11,855 bases of DNA from CAYZEZ01 sp964477295 (GTDB lineage: Bacteria > Bacteroidota > Bacteroidia > Bacteroidales > SM23-62). Shown here piece by piece: positions 7,103 to 11,855 of the stretch; the stretch's first letter is position 1, and every line of letters starts with the position of its first letter. The notes beneath the pieces were generated by a model. It was not told where the DNA came from and did not search any database. It worked only from the letters and a program-made list of their open reading frames with translations. The DNA lies in contig CAYZEZ010000144.1 of the NCBI GenBank assembly GCA_964477295.1, positions 1-11,855 on the forward strand, read 5' to 3'. The position numbers and the translations under genes are program-made.

Positions 7103-7276
7103 ATGAAGGATCTCCAGCTTTATCAAGAGAGAATCGATAAAATAAATAAGGATATTAAGGATTTACTTGACGATATTAATACTGAAAATTTGGCAGAAGA
7201 AATTAATCTTGAGGTCAATCTATTCAATCCACCAAAAGTTCAGATCAGGCCCCCGATATCAACTCCAGAAAAATAG
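7103..7276 (+). CDS. Candidate RiPP precursor peptide, 57 residues
   Basis: ATG 7103 opens a 57-codon frame ending in TAG 7276. An in-frame TAA at 7082-7084 and no other start make this ATG the only choice. Residues 1-38 are highly charged and likely helical (MKDLQLYQERIDKINKDIKD, then LLDDINTENLAEEI). Residues 41-57 change to a proline-rich tail, FNPPKVQIRPPISTPEK, with PP pairs seven residues apart and no Cys. A helical leader followed by a distinct tail, directly before a B12-binding radical SAM enzyme (20 nt, no terminator), is the usual layout of a ribosomal peptide and its modifying enzyme. I do not recognise the peptide family. The tail would be the core; C-methylation of Pro, Val, Ile or Thr is one option, not shown. 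It might instead be a small helical accessory protein. Confidence 0.68.
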   Translation: MKDLQLYQERIDKINKDIKDLLDDINTENLAEEINLEVNLFNPPKVQIRPPISTPEK

Positions 7277-7296
7277 AACCAATTTAATTACAGGCC

Positions 7297-9300
7297 TTGT
7301 CAGCAATCAGGGATTTACAGCCTGATCTTTTGCTTGTACCACCCATCGCCAACCCGGTAACAAAAGACCAGGAACAGGATTTTATTCCAACAGGTTTACT
7401 GGCATTGTTATGCAGTTTAACCAACTCAGGTTATAACGGACAAATCTACAAACCACATATACTGTTAATTCATGAAGAACATATTCATGAAATTGCTGCT
7501 GATATCCTTTTAAATAATCCAAGATCAATCGGTTTTTCGACATGGTGCCAGTCATTCCCACAGTCCCTGCTTATTGCCAGAGAATTAAAAAATATCAACA
7601 AGGAAATACCGATTATATTTGGTGGCCCACAGATCTCTGCCCTGCCAGTAAGAACATTAAAACAATTTCCTTTTATAGACTATGCCCTTTGTGGTGAGGC
7701 TGATAATAGCCTGATCCAGTTGTTGGATCATATTTTTCAGGATAAAAATGGAGATTTATCAAAGATTGATGGACTTGTTTATAGAAAGGATAGTCCAGAT
7801 GGGAGCATAGAATCAAATAGCAATACAGGCTTGATTGAGCATTTGGATGAGCTTCCCATTCCCGAATATGAAAAAATCTATAATAAAGATTTTCTGACCC
7901 TGGATATCGGTCGCGGTTGTCCGTTTAAGTGCACCTATTGCTCTACTAATCTATTCTTTTCCAGATCATACCGTACCAAATCCATTAGAAGGATTGTTCA
8001 GGAGATCGACTACTGTTATAATAAGATAAATGCAACATGGTTTGGATTCACACACGATATGATTACCCTGGATCGGGACTTCATGTATAAGCTGTGTGAT
8101 GCCATGACCGGATATTTTAAAGAGAAAAAGTCAAGGTTTAACTGGACATGTTCAGCAAGGACCGACTGTGTTACTGAAGATTTGTTAGATTATATGGGGA
8201 AAAATGGTTGCACAGGTATCTTTTTTGGAATAGAAACAGGTTCACCGAAGATGCAAAAGCTGATTAAGAAAAATTTAGATCTGGCCGATGCAGGGAGAAA
8301 AATTAACCGTTCTGTTCACAGTGGGATCCACACGGTAGTATCTTATATGGCTGGTTTCCCGGAAGAATCGAGGGATGATTTCAACCTGACATTAACATCT
8401 ATTATCAGGATGTCTGTAATTGGGGCCTATCCGCAAATGAGTATCCTGACCTTGCTTCCCGGGACTCCGCTGTTTTACGAACATAAAGACAAACTAAAAT
8501 ACGATGGGAAGCATTCAGGATTTGTTGATATATTAACCCCTGAGCCAGTCGCCTGTTTAGTTAAAAAAGATCCCGAACTATTCAGTCCGTATTTTTATGT
8601 TAATGATACTCAGGTGGATAGAAACATTTTGGTCTTCGTTATGCATGCTGTAAACTATCTCCACTGTTTTATCCCGACCCTTGTCAGTATCAGGGATTAT
8701 ATCCTGGAAGATATGGATCAGTTAGACTATATAAAAGCCATTGAGCAGAGAATGCCCGGTTTTTTAAATAGAAAATCCATCCGTGAGCCTGCTATAACAT
8801 TTATTGCAAATACATTGAGAGAATACCTTAATGATCTCAATAACAGAGGTTTACCGTTGTATTGCTGGTCTGTTTTCTACGCCGATCTGACAAAGGTTGC
8901 TGTATCTGTCAGATACAGGAACTGGCAAATATCAAGACATTTTGGTGAGAAAAAACAACAGGTAACCGGGGAGATCAGGGATAGCCATAAAATAAATGTT
9001 ATTCCTACCTGGAAACTCCTTAAATCAAGCCATTATGTTTATGATGTTCTTCGAAATCCCATTTCAATAATGGAGAAGAAACCCAGGAGTGGTATTTATT
9101 TTTACGTTATTTTAGCAGTGTCTGATGTGGAAAAAAGAGTTTTTAAATATTCGAAAAAAAAATGGCTTATTCTCGAGAAACTGAAAAACATGACAGTGGG
9201 CGAATTCTATACTATTTGTGAAACCGGTTTATCGGGAAAGGATACAAAGAAGCTTCTGGATGACCTGGTTAAATTTAACATGATTGAAGTTTATGATTAG
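7297..9300 (+). CDS. B12-binding radical SAM enzyme, likely peptide modifier
   Basis: The product is 667 residues. The N-terminal half (about 8-150) is a Rossmann-type cobalamin-binding domain (LLLVPPIANP, IGFSTWCQSFP, PIIFGGPQISALP, YALCGEAD) without a clear DxHxxG. The radical SAM domain (about 200-400) has CPFKCTYC with Cys208, Cys212 and Cys215 for the iron-sulfur cluster, and GIFFGIETGSP at about 307. Residues 430-595 match nothing I know. The last 65-70 residues (VILAVSDVEKRVFKYSKKKW onward) resemble a small winged helix like PqqD, a class that binds leader peptides. Enzymes of this class often transfer methyl groups to unactivated carbons. The start is TTG 7297; no in-frame ATG occurs for about 250 codons, and this start gives the normal N-terminus. 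The peptide gene lies 20 nt upstream and the TPR regulator 12 nt downstream. The radical SAM call is firm; the substrate is inferred from context. Confidence 0.93.
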   Translation: MSAIRDLQPDLLLVPPIANPVTKDQEQDFIPTGLLALLCSLTNSGYNGQIYKPHILLIHEEHIHEIAADILLNNPRSIGFSTWCQSFPQSLLIARELKNINKEIPIIFGGPQISALPVRTLKQFPFIDYALCGEADNSLIQLLDHIFQDKNGDLSKIDGLVYRKDSPDGSIESNSNTGLIEHLDELPIPEYEKIYNKDFLTLDIGRGCPFKCTYCSTNLFFSRSYRTKSIRRIVQEIDYCYNKINATWFGFTHDMITLDRDFMYKLCDAMTGYFKEKKSRFNWTCSARTDCVTEDLLDYMGKNGCTGIFFGIETGSPKMQKLIKKNLDLADAGRKINRSVHSGIHTVVSYMAGFPEESRDDFNLTLTSIIRMSVIGAYPQMSILTLLPGTPLFYEHKDKLKYDGKHSGFVDILTPEPVACLVKKDPELFSPYFYVNDTQVDRNILVFVMHAVNYLHCFIPTLVSIRDYILEDMDQLDYIKAIEQRMPGFLNRKSIREPAITFIANTLREYLNDLNNRGLPLYCWSVFYADLTKVAVSVRYRNWQISRHFGEKKQQVTGEIRDSHKINVIPTWKLLKSSHYVYDVLRNPISIMEKKPRSGIYFYVILAVSDVEKRVFKYSKKKWLILEKLKNMTVGEFYTICETGLSGKDTKKLLDDLVKFNMIEVYD

Positions 9301-9312
9301 ATTGTCTAACGA

Positions 9313-11855
9313 GTGAAATACGCATCTAAATATATCCTGATTCTTTTCCTGTTGCCCTTCACTGCTAATGCACAGGATATCCCTGACAGCCTGGTTCGGA
9401 AGATCGGAAAGGATAGTAGCGATACGACCAGGATCATCGGTCTTAACCAGGCATCGGACTTTTACAGCCAGACAAATTTTAATAAGGCCTTTGAGTATGC
9501 GCAGCAGGCCCTGGAACTAGCTCAGCAAATTGATTACCAGCTTGGAATTGCTTCTGCCTCTTTCAGGTTAGGGACACTCAATCAATACCTGGGGCACTAT
9601 CTCCGGGCTATTGAATGTTTCTCCACAGCAATGTCCATTTTTGAAGAACTTGAGAATAAACGCGGACTGGCAATCAGTTATCATAGCTTTGGCTGGCTTT
9701 GGTCAGAATATAAGGATCATGAAAAGGCCCATACCTATTTCAAAGCGTGCCTTGATATTATTGAAGAAATTGGTGACGACAGGGACCGTAGCGCCGTATA
9801 TTTGAATTATGGTGCTGTGCTTGATGAGCTTGGCATACATGACAGTGCAAAATATTACTATGATTCTGCCAGGATTATCGTAGAGCGATTGCAGGATACT
9901 TCATTAATTGTTGCATCAAAATTGGACCTGGGTTATAATTATAGAGTTACGGGTGGGATTGAGGAGGCAGAAAAACTTTATTATGAATGCCTGACTCTCT
10001 GCAAATCAAAAGGAAATATCGTTGATCAGCTTACGGAATCCTATTTACAAATTGGTAATGTTCATGTTGCTAAAGAAAAATTTGGAACCGCTATCCCATA
10101 TTTTGATTCTGCTCTCTATTATGCAGGTGAAATAGGACATACACATATTTTCGTAGATGCTTATAATGGATTATCGCAGGCATACGAAAAGATTGGAGAT
10201 TTCAGATTGGCTTTCCGGTACAAAACATTATATGATTCACTGATAAACCTTGAAGGAGAGGAGAAGCAGCAGTTGGAGCTTGCCCAACTGGAATGGGAGC
10301 GGGAAAGAGAACTGGAGCATCACATGATGGCAGAAGAGACCAAAAGGCAGAAATTATTCAGGAATTTTGCAACGATTGCCTTTAGCCTCATGCTGATCCT
10401 TGCCGGGGTACTTTACAGGAACTACCGAATGAAACAAAAATCCAACCGGCTCCTGGCTGACATCGACCGGATGAAATCGCGCATGTTCTCGAATATTTCC
10501 CATGAATTCCGTACACCGCTGACGCTTATTCTGGGCCCCATCGAAGAAATGTTGCGGGAAGAGTCCCGCACAGGCATGACAACCAAAACACTGAAAATGA
10601 TGAGGCGCAACGCCGACCAGCTACTTAACCTGGTGAACCAGATGATGGACCTGTCGAAAATGGATGCCGGGCAGCTCAAGCTCGAACTGGTTGAGGGAGA
10701 TGTTATACAGGCTGTCAAATTGATGGTCATTGCCTTTTCCTCACTTGCAGCAACAAAGAACATCAAATATGATTACCAGCTCCCTGATTCCCCGTTAATC
10801 ACTTTTTACGATCCGAATAAAATCGAGAAAATTGTTAATAACCTGCTTTCCAATGCATTTAAATTCACCCGCGAAGAAGGGAAAGTGATCGTTACTGTTA
10901 ACACCGGAACCCAGAAGATAACCAGGCGTGTCCCGCCGTTTTCAGTTCAGGCCCCTGCTATAGAGATCGCAGTTACAGATACAGGAAAGGGAATCCCGAA
11001 GGATCAGCTGGATAAGGTCTTTGACCGTTTCCACCAGGTTGAAGGGAGCTTTGAGCTGGGCACGGCGGGAACCGGAATCGGACTGGCTCTGACGAAAGAA
11101 CTTGTCGACCTGATGCATGGAGAAATAACAGTTGAAAGCATTTTAGGAGCCGGGAGCAAGTTTGTCGTAATTATACCCCTTGGCATTAAGCACCTGGGAG
11201 AAGATGAGTATACCCTGCCCGATGATCCAAAAGTGCCCGTTGAAATAAAAGGAGCAAAAATGACCGATCCGGAAGAACAAATGATTCCTGTTGAAAAAGA
11301 TGGGATTGTTTCCTACCCGGACGATAAACCCGCTGTACTGATTGTAGAAGACCATGTCGATATCAGGCAGCATATAGAAGAGAGCCTGACGGACTTTCAT
11401 GTTGCTCAGGCAGCAAATGGAAAAGAAGGCCTGGAGAATGCCATCGAACATATCCCGGACCTGATCATCACCGACCTGATGATGCCCGAGATGGATGGGG
11501 TGGAGCTATGCAAAAAACTTAAAACAGACGAGCGGACCAGCCATATTCCGGTGATCATGCTCACAGCAAAGGCCAGCGTTGAAGATCGCATAGAAGGCTT
11601 TGAAACGGGTGCAGACGCATATGTAACCAAACCCTTCAACATGAAGGAGCTGAAGGTGAGGATTAACAACCTGATTGAGCAGCGAAGGAAACTGCGCGAA
11701 CGCTTTACCAAAGATGTGAGCCTGGGGCCAAAAGATATCGCCGTCACCTCTGCCGATGAACGGTTTCTGGATCGTATTATTGAAGTGATCGAGGATAACA
11801 TCAGGGTGGCCGATCTCGATGTGGCCGGGTTGAGCGAACTGGCAGCCATGAGCCG
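9313..11855 (+). CDS. TPR-sensor hybrid two-component regulator (3' end cut)
   Basis: GTG 9313 opens a frame that runs off the window after 847 codons with no break. A signal peptide (VKYASKYILILFLLPFTANA) precedes a periplasmic region of TPR-like helical repeats (about 40-310), a Glu/Arg-rich coiled coil (312-350) and one membrane span (about 353-368). HisKA has His397 in NISHEFRTPLTL; HATPase_c has NLLSNAFKFT (Asn514), DTGKGIP and GTAGTGIGL. The receiver (about 674-790) has Glu679, Asp680, Asp721 in TDLMMPEMDG and Lys773. The window ends inside an AraC-type HTH (ELAAMSR). It starts 12 nt after the radical SAM gene, so it is probably cotranscribed and may control that operon or sense its product. 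From the H-box onward it is strongly similar to the regulator at 3835-6036, while its sensor is unrelated. GTG is the only reasonable start before the signal peptide. Confidence 0.92.
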   Translation, partial: MKYASKYILILFLLPFTANAQDIPDSLVRKIGKDSSDTTRIIGLNQASDFYSQTNFNKAFEYAQQALELAQQIDYQLGIASASFRLGTLNQYLGHYLRAIECFSTAMSIFEELENKRGLAISYHSFGWLWSEYKDHEKAHTYFKACLDIIEEIGDDRDRSAVYLNYGAVLDELGIHDSAKYYYDSARIIVERLQDTSLIVASKLDLGYNYRVTGGIEEAEKLYYECLTLCKSKGNIVDQLTESYLQIGNVHVAKEKFGTAIPYFDSALYYAGEIGHTHIFVDAYNGLSQAYEKIGDFRLAFRYKTLYDSLINLEGEEKQQLELAQLEWERERELEHHMMAEETKRQKLFRNFATIAFSLMLILAGVLYRNYRMKQKSNRLLADIDRMKSRMFSNISHEFRTPLTLILGPIEEMLREESRTGMTTKTLKMMRRNADQLLNLVNQMMDLSKMDAGQLKLELVEGDVIQAVKLMVIAFSSLAATKNIKYDYQLPDSPLITFYDPNKIEKIVNNLLSNAFKFTREEGKVIVTVNTGTQKITRRVPPFSVQAPAIEIAVTDTGKGIPKDQLDKVFDRFHQVEGSFELGTAGTGIGLALTKELVDLMHGEITVESILGAGSKFVVIIPLGIKHLGEDEYTLPDDPKVPVEIKGAKMTDPEEQMIPVEKDGIVSYPDDKPAVLIVEDHVDIRQHIEESLTDFHVAQAANGKEGLENAIEHIPDLIITDLMMPEMDGVELCKKLKTDERTSHIPVIMLTAKASVEDRIEGFETGADAYVTKPFNMKELKVRINNLIEQRRKLRERFTKDVSLGPKDIAVTSADERFLDRIIEVIEDNIRVADLDVAGLSELAAMS

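Noticed and set aside
9611..9805. 64-codon frame inside the TPR region
   Set aside because: It is out of frame with the continuous TPR-kinase frame that runs from 9313 to the window end.

Overview
The window comes from a Bacteroidota genome, and order-level placement is not safe. The signs are hybrid two-component proteins that end in AraC-type helix-turn-helix domains, a periplasmic two-component-propeller plus Y_Y_Y sensor, a SusC-type carboxypeptidase-regulatory domain, weak or absent Shine-Dalgarno sites, and a candidate promoter close to the TTG-N20-TAnnTTTG type. All supported genes lie on the + strand.

Left region (1-6036): a signalling cluster. It opens with the last 42 codons of a histidine kinase. 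A complete 1138-residue membrane kinase follows, whose last 40 residues are nearly the same as that fragment. This kinase has about twelve propeller repeats outside the cell membrane and a kinase core inside, but no receiver or DNA-binding domain. Next is a soluble 733-residue protein with the order receiver, histidine kinase, receiver, AraC-type HTH. Together they look like a Bacteroidota hybrid regulator cut into a sensing half and an output half, probably joined by phosphotransfer to the extra N-terminal receiver. The gaps after the two kinase genes share a 35-nt element, and each gap carries a run of three 7-bp tandem repeats.

Middle region (6037-7102): a palindromic repeat of the dispersed type, a tiny possible lipoprotein remnant, a 64-residue single-span membrane protein, and a 147-residue exported protein. 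The last looks like the detached N-terminal head of a SusC-type receptor, with a TonB-box-like end.

Right region (7103-11855): a likely operon of three genes. First is a 57-residue peptide with a charged helical front and a proline-rich tail. A 667-residue cobalamin-binding radical SAM enzyme follows 20 nt later; its C-terminus resembles a small winged helix of the PqqD/RRE sort. Then, 12 nt on, comes a hybrid two-component regulator with a periplasmic TPR sensor, cut by the window end. The peptide and enzyme are the best candidate for an undescribed system: a ribosomally made, radical-SAM-modified peptide (RiPP). The regulator may control it or sense its product. No transporter or protease is visible, so the pathway is inferred, not shown.
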